This document shows, one piece after another, positions 1-8,850 of a DNA stretch of 64,000 nt (position 1 is its first letter; each line of letters opens with the position of its first letter). A model generated the notes under the pieces. The model was given only the letters and a program-made list of their open reading frames with translations. It ran no database searches and had not been told where the DNA came from. The position numbers and the translations under genes were made by a program. Source of the DNA: an uncultured Bacilli bacterium (lineage in GTDB: Bacteria > Bacillota_I > Bacilli_A > RFN20 > CAG-288); NCBI GenBank assembly GCA_944371605.1, contig CALVXU010000017.1:1-64000 (forward strand). The letters run 5' to 3'.

Positions 1-117
1 TGTGGCTCTGATAGGGATATCATGGATCCTTACTATACTAGGAACTTCGATATCGCCTTCAATGATATTGAGAAAGGATGCAAAGCTCTGTTGAAGGTTT
101 TGCTAAAGAACCAGTAA
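1..117 (+). CDS. Low-molecular-weight protein tyrosine phosphatase, C-terminal end (partial)
   Basis: Frame 1 is open from the window edge and gives 38 residues ending at TAA (115-117). The tail contains DPYYT followed by FDIAFNDIEKGCKALL, the conserved C-terminal signature of low-molecular-weight (arsenate-reductase-like) tyrosine phosphatases, where the Asp before Pro is the general acid of catalysis. The N-terminal P-loop with the nucleophilic Cys lies outside the window. These enzymes are small cytosolic phosphatases acting on phosphotyrosine or related substrates; the target here is unknown. Identification rests on a short but characteristic stretch. Confidence 0.75.
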   Translation, partial: CGSDRDIMDPYYTRNFDIAFNDIEKGCKALLKVLLKNQ

Positions 118-157
118 CAGCCTGATACTAGACTGCCTATATCACTTATACACGATC

Positions 158-459
158 ATTGAGACAGGGATGAATTTGGATAATATTCTTATTTATTCTT
201 CATGCACTATTGAGCAAGGAGCCTTTAAGGGCTCAAAAATAGGTGAATTAGAAATTTATGCTAATACAATTGAACCAGAGACTTTTATGAACCGCTCTAT
301 TGACAATATAGTCATTAATGAAAAACACACTTCATTGCTTCTAGAGCTTTTTATAATATCAATGCGAATAAATTGACATTTGCTTCACTAGAGCGCAATA
401 AGAACACAGTATCTAAAGAAGCTTTTGTTTTTAGCTCAAATAGTAAACCGCGCGTCTAA
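158..459 (+). pseudogene. Degraded BspA-type leucine-rich-repeat gene fragment
   Basis: Two frames must be joined to read this stretch. The first, about 158-345, gives IEQGAFKGSKIGELEIYA, then IEPETFMNRSIDNIVI. After a frame change near 345 the text continues as RAFYNINANKLTFASLER and VSKEAFVFSS before a TAA at 457-459. The alternating 'I..xAF....I..L.I' pattern is that of BspA/LRR_5 surface repeats, used by gut and oral bacteria for binding host or microbial surfaces. No signal peptide, start codon with ribosome site or intact C-terminus is visible, so this is a remnant. Nothing convincing was recognised in 460-667. Confidence 0.6.
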
Positions 460-667
460 TTAGATAGGAGAAAACAACTTTTCGAATCAATAAAGACTTG
501 GTGATTTGAAAACGGCTGGATAAATAAAGAAATCAAAATACATTATAAAACATAATACCCGGCAGTACTATTACTTACTAAGTAGATTCTTAGCATCACA
601 GCAAAATATTAGGTTAATCTTTTTAAAAGTTATAGTTCTTATCTTGTTATAAATGCTATCCTTCACT

Positions 668-1282
668 TTAAGTATCATTCTTTTTATTATCGAAGAATAT
701 AGTATAATGCAACGAATATAGTCCTATAATGACAGCTATCAGACCAGCGAGGACTCCAAACAAACCATCCGCAAAATTATCTGGATGACTTGTTGCCATT
801 AAGATAGCATTTTGAGCATTTACAATCGCGAACAAAGCCACAGAAAAACTCAATGTGCGAAATGACAAAACTAACGGCTCTTTATTCATCGACTTTTTAA
901 AAAGATTCTTGATAGCGATACCGAGTTCGACAAAAGAAAACGAAGCAATGCTTATAGCCAATATCGTCGAATATTCTTTGACTATATTTTCGAGAAAAAA
1001 CAACCTGATAGCATATAAAGCATAAATCAGTCCAATTAAAACTATAAATGAAGAAACGATGATCGAAGCTTTTCTAGACTTCTTTTCTAGATTCTTCAAA
1101 TAGATATGCTTGCTTATCCCGATAAATAGGGTATCTATGCCGCTTAAACAATATAAAAAACCTAAAACAAAGATTCCTAAAATGATTTTAGTAATGCCAC
1201 AAACATAACTATAGATTAATCCTATAGCAACTATCAATTTATGTCTTTTATTTTGATCTTGAAGAATTTCTTTTATTCGCAT
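668..1282 (-). CDS. Multi-pass membrane protein of unknown function
   Basis: 204 residues with about six hydrophobic helices (near residues 18-36, 36-52, 75-95, 100-122, 140-160 and 170-195) separated by short basic loops. I do not recognise a family with certainty. Its ATG overlaps the last codons of the upstream small membrane-protein gene by ten bases, and no independent ribosome site is visible, so it is probably translationally coupled. The pair is divergent from a TetR regulator at 1754, and the arrangement suggests a membrane module that the regulator controls. Substrate or role cannot be inferred from sequence. Confidence 0.7.
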   Translation of the reverse strand: MRIKEILQDQNKRHKLIVAIGLIYSYVCGITKIILGIFVLGFLYCLSGIDTLFIGISKHIYLKNLEKKSRKASIIVSSFIVLIGLIYALYAIRLFFLENIVKEYSTILAISIASFSFVELGIAIKNLFKKSMNKEPLVLSFRTLSFSVALFAIVNAQNAILMATSHPDNFADGLFGVLAGLIAVIIGLYSLHYTIFFDNKKNDT

Positions 1283-1617
1283 TTATCTTGATTCAGAGCA
1301 AGAATAATTTGGGAAGCATACTTTTCTTTTCTGACCATAAGAATATGCTTATAAATAGGATAATTAGCCGAAATCATTGCTATGCCGAGAATGCCGAGAA
1401 TAACCCCCAAAACAATCATTCCTACTCCACTAGCTATCACCTGCATCGATAAGCACATTCCTATCCCTAAAATAAGTGCGCCAACAACACCGAATGTATA
1501 GGTGAACATATAAGCTGGAAATTTAGCCTTTTTATCCAATTTTTTAGCTTCATCTAAACCGGTGTGTTTTTTGGGAGTATACTCTTCTCTCAAGTTTTCT
1601 TCATCAAAGTTTTTCAT
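1273..1617 (-). CDS. Small two-helix membrane protein, first gene of a TetR-linked pair
   Basis: Start chosen at the ATG at 1617 (MKNFDEENLREEYTPKK) because AGAAAGG lies about nine bases upstream; longer in-frame starts sit on or before that site. The protein is about 115 residues: a charged N-terminus with LDEAKKLDKKAKFPA, two hydrophobic helices rich in Gly (residues about 38-60 and 65-85), then YPIYK and a basic tail. This pattern recurs in a family of small Firmicutes membrane proteins found next to TetR genes, sometimes mislabelled as a dihydropteridine reductase. Function unknown. It overlaps the next gene (668-1282) by ten bases and is probably co-transcribed with it. Confidence 0.75.
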   Translation of the reverse strand: MKNFDEENLREEYTPKKHTGLDEAKKLDKKAKFPAYMFTYTFGVVGALILGIGMCLSMQVIASGVGMIVLGVILGILGIAMISANYPIYKHILMVRKEKYASQIILALNQDKCE

Positions 1618-1641
1618 ATTAAACATCCTTTCTATTTTTGA

Positions 1642-1747
1642 AATCCTACACATGTAGTGTTATTATTTTGATAGTGGATTTCACAAGTATATTGAACCAA
1701 TATTGACTTTTGATTTACACGACAATATTTACAAAAATTGTAGGATT
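1642..1747. promoter_or_regulatory. Divergent intergenic region with inverted AATCCTACA / TGTAGGATT copies
   Basis: The region between the membrane pair and the TetR gene carries AATCCTACA at 1642-1650 and its exact reverse complement TGTAGGATT at 1739-1747. The right copy contains the AGGA ribosome site of the TetR gene. The symmetrical placement beside both starts is what a repressor-regulated divergent promoter could look like, but nine bases are few and the link to the regulator is inference. Confidence 0.35.
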
Positions 1748-1753
1748 CATCAA

Positions 1754-2284
1754 ATGACCGCAAAAGAAAAACTGATAAAAACTTTTTTTGATATTTTGAC
1801 TATCAAAAACTTTCAAGATATCAACATATCAGAGCTTTGTCGTATATCAAACGTTCATAGGACAACTTTTTATGCCTATTATGATAATTTGATGGAATTA
1901 TTAGAAGATGCTAAGAAATATGCCATCAATAAATTTTTCAGCGCTCATATACAGAAAAGAGATGAGATTGATTTTCTTTCGAAGGATATTTTAGTTCCAT
2001 ATCTAAACTTCATCAAAAGTTATGCGAATCTCTATAAAGCTTATTTGACCAATTCAAAAATATTCGAGGCAGAAGAAGATTTTGAAAAGCTCTATCATGA
2101 GATTTTCTTAAAAGATGCCTTAAATAAACATAAACATGTCGATGAATGGATGGTCAGAAAAATAACAAATTTTTTCATCGATGGAATAAATGGACTTATA
2201 AAATCATGGCTAGAAGATGGCTGTAAAGAAAACGCAGAAAAAATCGCTCAAGTTATTGTGACTATCAGAAATTTCAGCAACTAA
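1754..2284 (+). CDS. TetR/AcrR-family transcriptional regulator
   Basis: Start taken at the ATG at 1754 (MTAKEKLIKTFFDILT), preceded by GTAGGA with proper spacing; an in-frame upstream start adds 17 residues without a ribosome site. Residues 1-50 form the TetR helix-turn-helix: FQDINISELCRISNVHRTTF then YAYYDN, the usual recognition helix followed by 'TFYxYF'. The remaining 125 residues are helical and ligand-binding in the family. It is divergent from the membrane pair at 668-1617 and probably represses it. The effector is unknown. Confidence 0.85.
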   Translation: MTAKEKLIKTFFDILTIKNFQDINISELCRISNVHRTTFYAYYDNLMELLEDAKKYAINKFFSAHIQKRDEIDFLSKDILVPYLNFIKSYANLYKAYLTNSKIFEAEEDFEKLYHEIFLKDALNKHKHVDEWMVRKITNFFIDGINGLIKSWLEDGCKENAEKIAQVIVTIRNFSN

Positions 2285-2368
2285 TTTTTCACTATTATTA
2301 ACAGTTGTATCTCTTCAAACAACACATGAGGAGTTCAGAAATTTGTATGAAAATCAAGGTTGAAACAA

Positions 2369-2956
2369 TCAGCAATCTTGATGTTCTTTCCACAAGCAGC
2401 CTTCTAGTCTAAATTCCGAGAAACGTGCTTTAAAAGAAGAATTTGATGGTGAACAAGCATAAACACCAAACTTAATCATCGCATCTCCTCGATATAAATG
2501 AGTTATTCTCATCTGTTCAAAGTTAATGCCATCAAATGATGATTCAATCTTATAATCCGCTTTTCTTCTGCTTAGACGATAGTAAATCGTATCGATATCA
2601 GCTGGGATATCTCTTGTAGCCCAATCAGAAAACCCGTGATTAGTAACAACACTTCCCAATTGTTGTTTAGAGTCATCATATTCACTTGAAGCTTTCAACC
2701 AATTTTCACTATCTAAATAAAGAATAATGCCGCACTGGTCAAAAAGTTTTCTCTCACCGATAGAAGTAGCTTTAACAGCGAAACTGAAATACTGCTCTTT
2801 TGATTTCATCTGAAAGCATGGACCATTATCATGTTGAAAATGATAATAAGTTCTCTGCCATAAATCAGTATTTGGCTCAGTGATTATTTCTAAACTGTCT
2901 TTTGTCATCGACCAGTGTTTAGGTTCACGCACCCATTCAAAGCATTTTAAATCCAT
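2369..2956 (-). CDS. DUF1349 family protein (concanavalin-like fold)
   Basis: 195 residues without signal peptide or membrane helix. Features of DUF1349 are visible: an early segment of tryptophan and aromatic residues (FEWVREPKHW, DLWQRTYYHF), the central CGIILYLDSENWLKASSEY, and the later IYYRLSRRKADYKIESSFDG with a short tail containing VYACSP. DUF1349 proteins adopt a concanavalin/laminin-G-like sandwich and are often linked to carbohydrate metabolism; no catalytic role is established. Ribosome site GGTGAGAT precedes the ATG. It lies just before a TetR gene on the same strand (3039-3584) and may be controlled with it. Confidence 0.8.
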   Translation of the reverse strand: MDLKCFEWVREPKHWSMTKDSLEIITEPNTDLWQRTYYHFQHDNGPCFQMKSKEQYFSFAVKATSIGERKLFDQCGIILYLDSENWLKASSEYDDSKQQLGSVVTNHGFSDWATRDIPADIDTIYYRLSRRKADYKIESSFDGINFEQMRITHLYRGDAMIKFGVYACSPSNSSFKARFSEFRLEGCLWKEHQDC

Positions 2957-3038
2957 CTTATCTCACCATTTGAAATGATTATAGCAAAACTATAGTATCA
3001 CTATAGTCTATTCTTCACAAAATTTAATTATACCGATA

Positions 3039-3584
3039 TCAATTTTTAGCGATTCTTAAAATGAGATTACGAACATCTTCAGTAGCGCCAAAAATGGCTA
3101 AGCAATACTTGATGCACTTATCTGCTGAAGGGAAATGTTTATTGATGACATAAGACTTGAGCTGCTCTAAAAAACCAGCAGCATAGAAAGAAGTCAAAGC
3201 TTCTTTCTGCTCGATATATAAGCCAACATAATCATCGATGTTTTCAAAGAATACATTATTCAAAACATCCTTAATATAATTAAAAAGGTTAGACCATAAA
3301 AGATTGCTTGCGACATCATCTTTCATGCACTCGTTGATAAAATCAGCATTTTTGTTAGCGAAATTAAAGAGATCACTGATGAGATAATCAGTTCTGATCT
3401 GTAACTTGAAAGTTTCATTCAAATAATAAACCAAACAATCATCGATAGTGTCAAAATAATAATAAAAGCTTTGTCTCGAGCAATGCAAACTTTTGCATAA
3501 ATTAGAGATAGACATTTTACTATAGTGTATCGATTGCAATTCCTTTACTAACTCTTTGGCAAATTCGTACTTTTTCTTATTCAT
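3039..3584 (-). CDS. TetR-like transcriptional regulator
   Basis: 181 residues with a strong AGGAGG ribosome site. The N-terminal 50 residues form a helix-turn-helix of TetR type: KMSISNLCKSLHCSRQSF then YYYFDTIDDCLVYYL. The rest is helical without recognised ligand motifs. The gene is upstream of the DUF1349 gene on the same strand (82-base gap). A LacI/CcpA-like AAAGCGCTTT palindrome at 3632-3641 stands just upstream of its start. Target genes are unknown. Confidence 0.75.
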   Translation of the reverse strand: MNKKKYEFAKELVKELQSIHYSKMSISNLCKSLHCSRQSFYYYFDTIDDCLVYYLNETFKLQIRTDYLISDLFNFANKNADFINECMKDDVASNLLWSNLFNYIKDVLNNVFFENIDDYVGLYIEQKEALTSFYAAGFLEQLKSYVINKHFPSADKCIKYCLAIFGATEDVRNLILRIAKN

Positions 3585-4048
3585 GACCTTCCTCCTAAGT
3601 AAAAGTGATATGATTGTATGGATAAAGCTTCAAAGCGCTTTAACTGTCATTAGATTAATACTTTATTTTTCTCAATGCAAATATTGCTTTTCAATGTCAA
3701 ACTATTGTCATTAACTATTTTACATTACTTATACAATGTGAATAAAAAAAGAGATGATAAATCGAACTATTTTTTTAATTATTCACTTTTTAATTGATAA
3801 GTTAATATCGTAAAAATTAATGATTTTTAGAAAAAATAAATATTCAAAATAAAAATAAACTTTTCAAGAATAAATCATGATAAAAACGAAATTCAAAAAA
3901 GAAGGTAGAATAGGACTTGATTACAAAAAGAGTGGTATTTATTCCTTGAAAAATAGCAAGATAAAACCCCTTCCATTTATTCTCTTTATTTTTATTGAAA
4001 TATGATAAAATATTATCTAGGGTTAAAACCGCATAAAGGGGAGGACAA
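3585..4048. other. Intergenic region between TetR and ppdK
   Basis: No gene is supported here. It holds the AAAGCGCTTT palindrome (3632-3641), very AT-rich DNA, an imperfect inverted repeat (TTTTCAAGAATAAAT near 3858-3874 against ATTTATTCCTTGAAAA near 3936-3953), and a probable ppdK promoter whose -10 lies in TATGATAAAAT at about 4003-4013, 35-45 bases ahead of the ATG. An open frame on the minus strand crossing 4049 is only the shadow of ppdK. Confidence 0.5.
3632..3641. promoter_or_regulatory. LacI/CcpA-like operator AAAGCGCTTT
   Basis: Perfect ten-base palindrome 48 bases upstream of the TetR start at 3584. The same AGCGCT core appears in three other intergenic regions (13044, 15787, 26492). 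It resembles operators of LacI-family regulators and the centre of cre sites. No LacI-family gene is present in the window. Confidence 0.45.
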
Positions 4049-6814
4049 ATGTCAACACAAAAAACTAAAAAGAAAGTTTCTACCAAAAAAGAAACTGTCA
4101 CCAAAAAGAATGCTGTTAGCTCTAAATCAAAAAAGAGCAAGTATGTTGCTGGTCAATACGTTTACGCTTTCGGTGATGCCTATGGATTAGGCAAGCCATT
4201 ATTAGGTGGCAAAGGTGCTGGTTTAGCTGAAATGGCTCATATAGGCATCCGCATTCCTGACGGCTTCACTATCACCACTGAAGCTTGCACACTTTATTAT
4301 GATTCAGGTAGAGAGATTCCTAAAAAACTCGAATCTCAAATTAAACAAGGTATTAAAGAATTAGAGAAAAGAAGTAACAAAACTTTCGGTAAAGGCCCTA
4401 ATCCTTTATTAGTCTCTGTTCGTTCCGGTGCTAGAGTCTCAATGCCCGGTATGATGGACACCATCCTTAACTTAGGTCTTAACGATGAGACAGTCGAAGC
4501 TTTAGCTAAGAAATCCAACAATGAAAGATTCGCTTACGATTGCTATAGACGTTTCATCCTCATGTTCACCAATATCGCTAGAGGTATTGAAAGAACTGAG
4601 ATGGATGCGATGTTAAATGAGATCAAAACTCGTTTAAAGATCACTAATGATGCTGAAATCCCAGTCGCTGAACTCAAAGAATTAGTCAAGAAATATAAGG
4701 CTTATTATAAAGATAAGTTCCACGAAGATTTCCCGACTGATCCGATAGAGCAGCTTATGATCGCTGTCAAAGCTATCTTCCATTCTTGGGATAATGATAG
4801 AGCTAATACCTATAGACAATTGAATAACATCCCATATTCTTGGGGAACTGCTGTCAACGTTCAAATGATGGCTTTCGGTAACATGGGTGATAATTCTGGC
4901 ACTGGTGTCGGCTTCACTCGTCAACCAACCGATGGTAAGAATGAAATTTTTGCTGAATATTTGATCAATGCTCAAGGAGAAGATGTCGTCGCTGGTATCA
5001 GAACACCTCTTCATATCGATGCTTTAAAGAAACAGCAACCACATATCTATGAACAATTAGTCAAATCAGCTAAAAAGCTTGAAAAGCATTATAAAGATAT
5101 GCAAGACTTCGAATTCACCGTTGAAGATGGCGTTTTATACTTCTTACAAACCAGAAATGGTAAGAGAACAGGCGCTGCTGGTTTGAAAGTCGCTGTTGAG
5201 ATGGTCAAAGAAGGTCTTATCAATGAAGAAGAAGCTCTCTTAAGAGTCGATCCTCGCTCATTAGATCAAGTCTTACATCCGACATTTGTTGAAAAAGCTT
5301 TGAAAAAAGCTGTTGTCATCGGAAAAGGTAATCCAGCTTCACCAGGTGCTGCTGTCGGTGGTCTTGTCTTCACTGCTGCTGAAGCAAAAGCTAAATTAGC
5401 TGCTGACAAGAAATGCAAGATGATTTTAGTCAGAGCTGAGACTTCACCTGAAGACTTAGATGGTATGCTTTCTGCTCAAGGCATCTTAACCATGAGAGGT
5501 GGTATGACTTCTCACGCTGCTGTCGTCGCCCGTCAAATCGGTAAATGCTGTGTCACTGGTTGTGGTGATGCTATCATCGATGAAGCTAAAAAGACCATGA
5601 CATTAGGTGGACATACTTATAAAGAAGGTGATGTCATCTCTATCAATGGTTCTACCGGTGAAATCTATGATGGTGCTATTGAAACTCAAGAAGCACAGGT
5701 CAGCGGTGATTTTGCTAAAGTTCTTAAATGGGCTGATAAATATGGAAAGATGACAGTCTATGCCAATGCTGATACGCCTGAAGAAGCTGAAAATGCTATT
5801 CAATTCGGTGCTAAAGGCATCGGTTTATGCCGTACTGAGCATATGTTCCGCGGTGGTGATCGTTTGATTTCTATGCAAAAAATGATTTTAGCTGATACCA
5901 CTGAAGAAAGAGTTAAATGGCTTAACGAATTAGAACCATATCAAGAAGAAGATTTCTACAAGATGTATATCGCCTTAGGTGGTGTCAATATGAATGTTCG
6001 TCTTCTCGATCCGCCGCTTGATGAATACTTACCTAGAAAAGAAGAAGAGATCGTCGCTTTAGCTAAAGCTACTGGCAAGAGCGTCGACAAAGTTAAGGCT
6101 CGCATCAATGAATTACATATGACTAACCCGATGATGGGTTTACGCGGTTGCCGTCTTGATGTCGTCTATCCTGAAATCGGTAGAATGCAAGCTGAAGCAG
6201 TCATCAAAGCCGCTTTAAGAGCTGAGGAATATCTCTCCAAAAAGAAGGGTAAAAAAGTTCATATCACCGCTTCCATCATGGTTCCTCAAGTCATCGAAGC
6301 TAAAGAATTAAAATTCGTCAAAGATCTCATCACTGAAACTGCTGATAAGATCATCAAAGAATCCAAGTTCGATAATAAACTCAAATACATTGTCGGCACA
6401 ATGATCGAGACTCCTAGAGCTTCTTTAACTGGCGGAGATATCGCTAAACATGCCGCTTACTTCTCATACGGAACTAATGATCTCACTCAATTCACCTATG
6501 GTTTCTCCAGAAATGATTATTCTTCTTACATCAATCAATATATCGAGCATAACATCTTAGACTTTGATCCATTCAAGACCATCGATCCAGCTGGTGTTTG
6601 CCGTCTCATCGAATTATCTATCGCTGAAGGTAAGAAATCTAATCCTGATTTACATTGCGGTATCTGTGGTGAAGCTGGTGGCGATCCTGAATCCATCGCT
6701 CACTTCTATGCTGCTGGCGCCGATTATGTCTCCTGCTCACCATTCCGTGTTCCTGGAGCTAGATTAGCTGTCGCTCAAGCTGCGATTAAAGCTGAAGGTA
6801 AATACACTTACTAA
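4049..6814 (+). CDS. ppdK: Pyruvate, phosphate dikinase
   Basis: Interconverts pyruvate + ATP + Pi and PEP + AMP + PPi; in fermenters it commonly runs toward pyruvate and ATP. Length is 921 residues against about 875 in the family. The excess is a Lys/Ser/Thr-rich N-terminal extension of about 31 residues before YVYAFGDAYGLGKPLLGGKG. Order seen: ATP-grasp nucleotide domain (roughly 32-400), central phosphohistidine domain with GGMTSHAAVVARQIG (His near residue 489), then the PEP/pyruvate barrel with MTNPMMGLRG, the metal-binding IETPRA region and LHCGICGEAGGDP holding the catalytic Cys. Ribosome site GGGGAGGA is strong. Codon use is more GC- and C-ending than neighbours, typical of a highly expressed gene. 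A terminator follows at once. Confidence 0.97.
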   Translation: MSTQKTKKKVSTKKETVTKKNAVSSKSKKSKYVAGQYVYAFGDAYGLGKPLLGGKGAGLAEMAHIGIRIPDGFTITTEACTLYYDSGREIPKKLESQIKQGIKELEKRSNKTFGKGPNPLLVSVRSGARVSMPGMMDTILNLGLNDETVEALAKKSNNERFAYDCYRRFILMFTNIARGIERTEMDAMLNEIKTRLKITNDAEIPVAELKELVKKYKAYYKDKFHEDFPTDPIEQLMIAVKAIFHSWDNDRANTYRQLNNIPYSWGTAVNVQMMAFGNMGDNSGTGVGFTRQPTDGKNEIFAEYLINAQGEDVVAGIRTPLHIDALKKQQPHIYEQLVKSAKKLEKHYKDMQDFEFTVEDGVLYFLQTRNGKRTGAAGLKVAVEMVKEGLINEEEALLRVDPRSLDQVLHPTFVEKALKKAVVIGKGNPASPGAAVGGLVFTAAEAKAKLAADKKCKMILVRAETSPEDLDGMLSAQGILTMRGGMTSHAAVVARQIGKCCVTGCGDAIIDEAKKTMTLGGHTYKEGDVISINGSTGEIYDGAIETQEAQVSGDFAKVLKWADKYGKMTVYANADTPEEAENAIQFGAKGIGLCRTEHMFRGGDRLISMQKMILADTTEERVKWLNELEPYQEEDFYKMYIALGGVNMNVRLLDPPLDEYLPRKEEEIVALAKATGKSVDKVKARINELHMTNPMMGLRGCRLDVVYPEIGRMQAEAVIKAALRAEEYLSKKKGKKVHITASIMVPQVIEAKELKFVKDLITETADKIIKESKFDNKLKYIVGTMIETPRASLTGGDIAKHAAYFSYGTNDLTQFTYGFSRNDYSSYINQYIEHNILDFDPFKTIDPAGVCRLIELSIAEGKKSNPDLHCGICGEAGGDPESIAHFYAAGADYVSCSPFRVPGARLAVAQAAIKAEGKYTY

Positions 6815-6844
6815 TCGTTCTTTCCATTAAGATTTAACCATTAT

Positions 6845-6880
6845 AAAAACCGTCTAACCCACACGAGCTAGACGGTTTTT
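6845..6880 (+). terminator. Rho-independent terminator of ppdK
   Basis: Arms AAAAACCGTCTA (6845-6856) and TAGACGGTTTTT (6869-6880) are exact inverse complements around a 12-base loop, ending in a T run. It starts 30 bases after the ppdK stop. As the arms carry A and T runs it may also serve the convergent gene at 6905. Confidence 0.9.
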
Positions 6881-6904
6881 TATAAATACTAATTTTGATG
6901 GTAG

Positions 6905-7528
6905 CTACTTTTGAATATTATTACTGACTTTATCCGCTACTAAATTCGACGTATCTTTCTTTATATCATCAATCATTTTTTTGATCGACTTATACACATC
7001 GTATGGATTATCGATATACTTGAAATTAAATGCCATCGACACGCCAGAAGGATTAGCGATAGGTGCTGCGAAAGAACCAAAAGAAATCGTACCCGTATTA
7101 GGTTTTAAAAATTTATCATACAGATTAACATTGATATTGACTGAACCGACAAATGAGATATCTAGATTGCGAAAATCCACACCGATGATACCAGTTCTGA
7201 CTAAAATCCTCTTATCTGAAAGAGCATAAAAGGTTTTCTTATACATCACATTCACACATATGATTTCAATCAAAACTATTAAGATAAAGAAAGCACCGAA
7301 GAGAATGAAAGAGATTTGAGAAGGTAATAAATCAGCTTCTTCGATACCTAATTGAGAGGCTAAAATACCTAAAATCACAAAGACTAATCCGAATAATAAT
7401 CCTAAGATGCGACCGAACAAATTATTAAGCCAAACAAATCTTGTTTTATTAGGTCTCAAAACGAAAAGTATTTTTTCATCCTCGCCGAGTATATCATCAA
7501 AAATATTCGTTTCTTCAATCTTTTCCAT
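6905..7528 (-). CDS. Membrane protein with bacterial PH-like domain
   Basis: Start chosen at the ATG at 7528 (MEKIEETNIFDDILGEDEKI), preceded by GGAG; an in-frame extension upstream has no ribosome site. About 207 residues. An opening 'GEDEKILFVLRPNK' leads into two transmembrane helices (roughly 38-60 and 68-95), then a beta-rich part with KKTFYALSDKRILVRTGIIG, which is the typical strand pattern of bacterial PH (YdbT/YdbS-like) domains, and a basic helical tail. Cytoplasmic domain on a membrane hairpin is expected. Function unknown; convergent with ppdK. Confidence 0.7.
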   Translation of the reverse strand: MEKIEETNIFDDILGEDEKILFVLRPNKTRFVWLNNLFGRILGLLFGLVFVILGILASQLGIEEADLLPSQISFILFGAFFILIVLIEIICVNVMYKKTFYALSDKRILVRTGIIGVDFRNLDISFVGSVNINVNLYDKFLKPNTGTISFGSFAAPIANPSGVSMAFNFKYIDNPYDVYKSIKKMIDDIKKDTSNLVADKVSNNIQK

Positions 7529-7669
7529 AAACCAAAATTCTCCATTAATACCTAATAATATTATATCAAACTCAGGAAGTATTATTTTAAAGAGAAGGTA
7601 AATGTCGATTGAAATTACCACTCGAATAAACAAGATACTTTAAAATATGATTGTGATAAAATCTTAGTT

Positions 7670-8539
7670 ATGGAAAACAAAATAGAAACAGTTTATTTAA
7701 AAGAAAAAGAACTAAATCAAGACTACAGCTTAAAAAAGAAAGCTTTCAATGAAGAGACTAAGCTTTATAAAGCTAAACTAAAAGAGATCAGAAAAGCTGA
7801 AAAAGAAGAAAAACGAAGAATGCGAGAACTCCCTAAAAAAGAGAAACGGGAGCTTCAAGCGATGCAGAGAAAAGCATTAGGCTTACCCTCTTATACTCAT
7901 GGCGAAGAATTGATGAATGCTATCTCTCATATCGTCGGAGGAGCTTTTGGCATCGTCGCATTGATCACCGGTGTTTATTACGCGGTCATCAATCAGATGA
8001 ATGCGGGAGCGATCACTGCGATGGCTTTTTTCGGATTCAGCATCATCTTTTTATATACGATGTCAGCTATCTATCATTTCCTCAATGTTAACAAGGCTAA
8101 AAAAGTCTTTCAATATATAGATCACAGCACTATATTCGTTTTGATTTCAGGAACCTACGTGCCAGTTTGCACGATCATGCTGAGTTCCATTTATCCATAC
8201 AACTTTTTAGTTTTAGGAATAGTTGTTTGTTTATCTATCGTTGGAATTTCTCTTGTTTCTACCATGATGGATAAAATGCCAGTGAAAATAGTATCACACA
8301 CATTATATCTAGTCATCGGTTGGCTTATCATATTTTTTTATAGCCCTTTAGTGAACCAAAATGGTTTGGCAGCTGTGATCATGTTTATCGCTGGTGGTGT
8401 CTCGTATTCTTTAGGGGCCATCATCTATGCTATCGGCAAATACAAAAAATATTTTCATTTCATCTTCCATATCTTTTGCTTAGCTGGAACTATTTTGCAA
8501 TTTTTAGGTGTCCTTCTATATGGTGTGATTGGAATATAG
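7670..8539 (+). CDS. Haemolysin III / PAQR-family membrane protein
   Basis: 289 residues. An unusual cytoplasmic extension of about 75 residues, highly charged (KEIRKAEKEEKRRMRELPKK) and probably coiled-coil, precedes the seven-helix core starting at YTHGEELMNAISHIVGG. Core marks of the family are visible: SAIYHF, YIDHSTIFVLISGTYVP, and HFIFHIFCLAGT, whose His residues form the metal site. Members are called haemolysin III although most roles are unproven (membrane homeostasis, possible hydrolase). No Shine-Dalgarno is seen: TAAAAT (7657-7662) ends seven bases before the ATG, suggesting a leaderless transcript. A small membrane gene follows five bases later. Confidence 0.88.
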   Translation: MENKIETVYLKEKELNQDYSLKKKAFNEETKLYKAKLKEIRKAEKEEKRRMRELPKKEKRELQAMQRKALGLPSYTHGEELMNAISHIVGGAFGIVALITGVYYAVINQMNAGAITAMAFFGFSIIFLYTMSAIYHFLNVNKAKKVFQYIDHSTIFVLISGTYVPVCTIMLSSIYPYNFLVLGIVVCLSIVGISLVSTMMDKMPVKIVSHTLYLVIGWLIIFFYSPLVNQNGLAAVIMFIAGGVSYSLGAIIYAIGKYKKYFHFIFHIFCLAGTILQFLGVLLYGVIGI

Positions 8540-8544
8540 CTGAA

Positions 8545-8850
8545 ATGAAAGACAAAAGAAATCGCTTTAATTCACCTTTTTTAGGATATTTACTAGGATT
8601 TGTAGCTCTAGTGATCGGATGTGCAATTCTACCTATCGCCTTTGCGTTAAAAGACAATCCAGTCGGGTGCGCATTCGTCTTGACTATTTTACATGCTGGC
8701 GAGTTCGTCTGTTTATTTTGCTCTTTTTATTTTCCTTATTTGTTTAACAAAAATAACAAGTTTAAATGGATTGATTATTCTTTTTCAATCGTTCTCTCAT
8801 TGATGTTGATCGTTGCTATCGCCTTAGAAGCTTCTCTGCTAGCAAGTTAG
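8545..8850 (+). CDS. Small three-helix membrane protein
   Basis: Start taken at 8545 (MKDKRNRFNSPFLGYLLGF), five bases after the haemolysin III stop; longer in-frame starts lie inside that gene. About 101 residues with three hydrophobic helices (residues about 9-30, 38-60, 75-97) and a NKNNKFKW cytoplasmic loop. No family recognised. Co-transcription with 7670-8539 is likely. Its TAG overlaps the TAA of the convergent ECF gene by two bases. Confidence 0.6.
   Translation: MKDKRNRFNSPFLGYLLGFVALVIGCAILPIAFALKDNPVGCAFVLTILHAGEFVCLFCSFYFPYLFNKNNKFKWIDYSFSIVLSLMLIVAIALEASLLAS

Noticed and set aside
460-667. Possible continuation of the leucine-rich-repeat gene (FENGWINKEIKIHY in one frame)
   Set aside because: Too short and broken by stops to support; similarity to known C-terminal repeats is not convincing.
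3844-4140. 98-residue minus-strand open frame with hydrophobic start
   Set aside because: It overlaps the ppdK start region antisense, has no family match and no ribosome site; low-complexity Phe/Leu content comes from AT-rich DNA opposite the Lys-rich ppdK extension.
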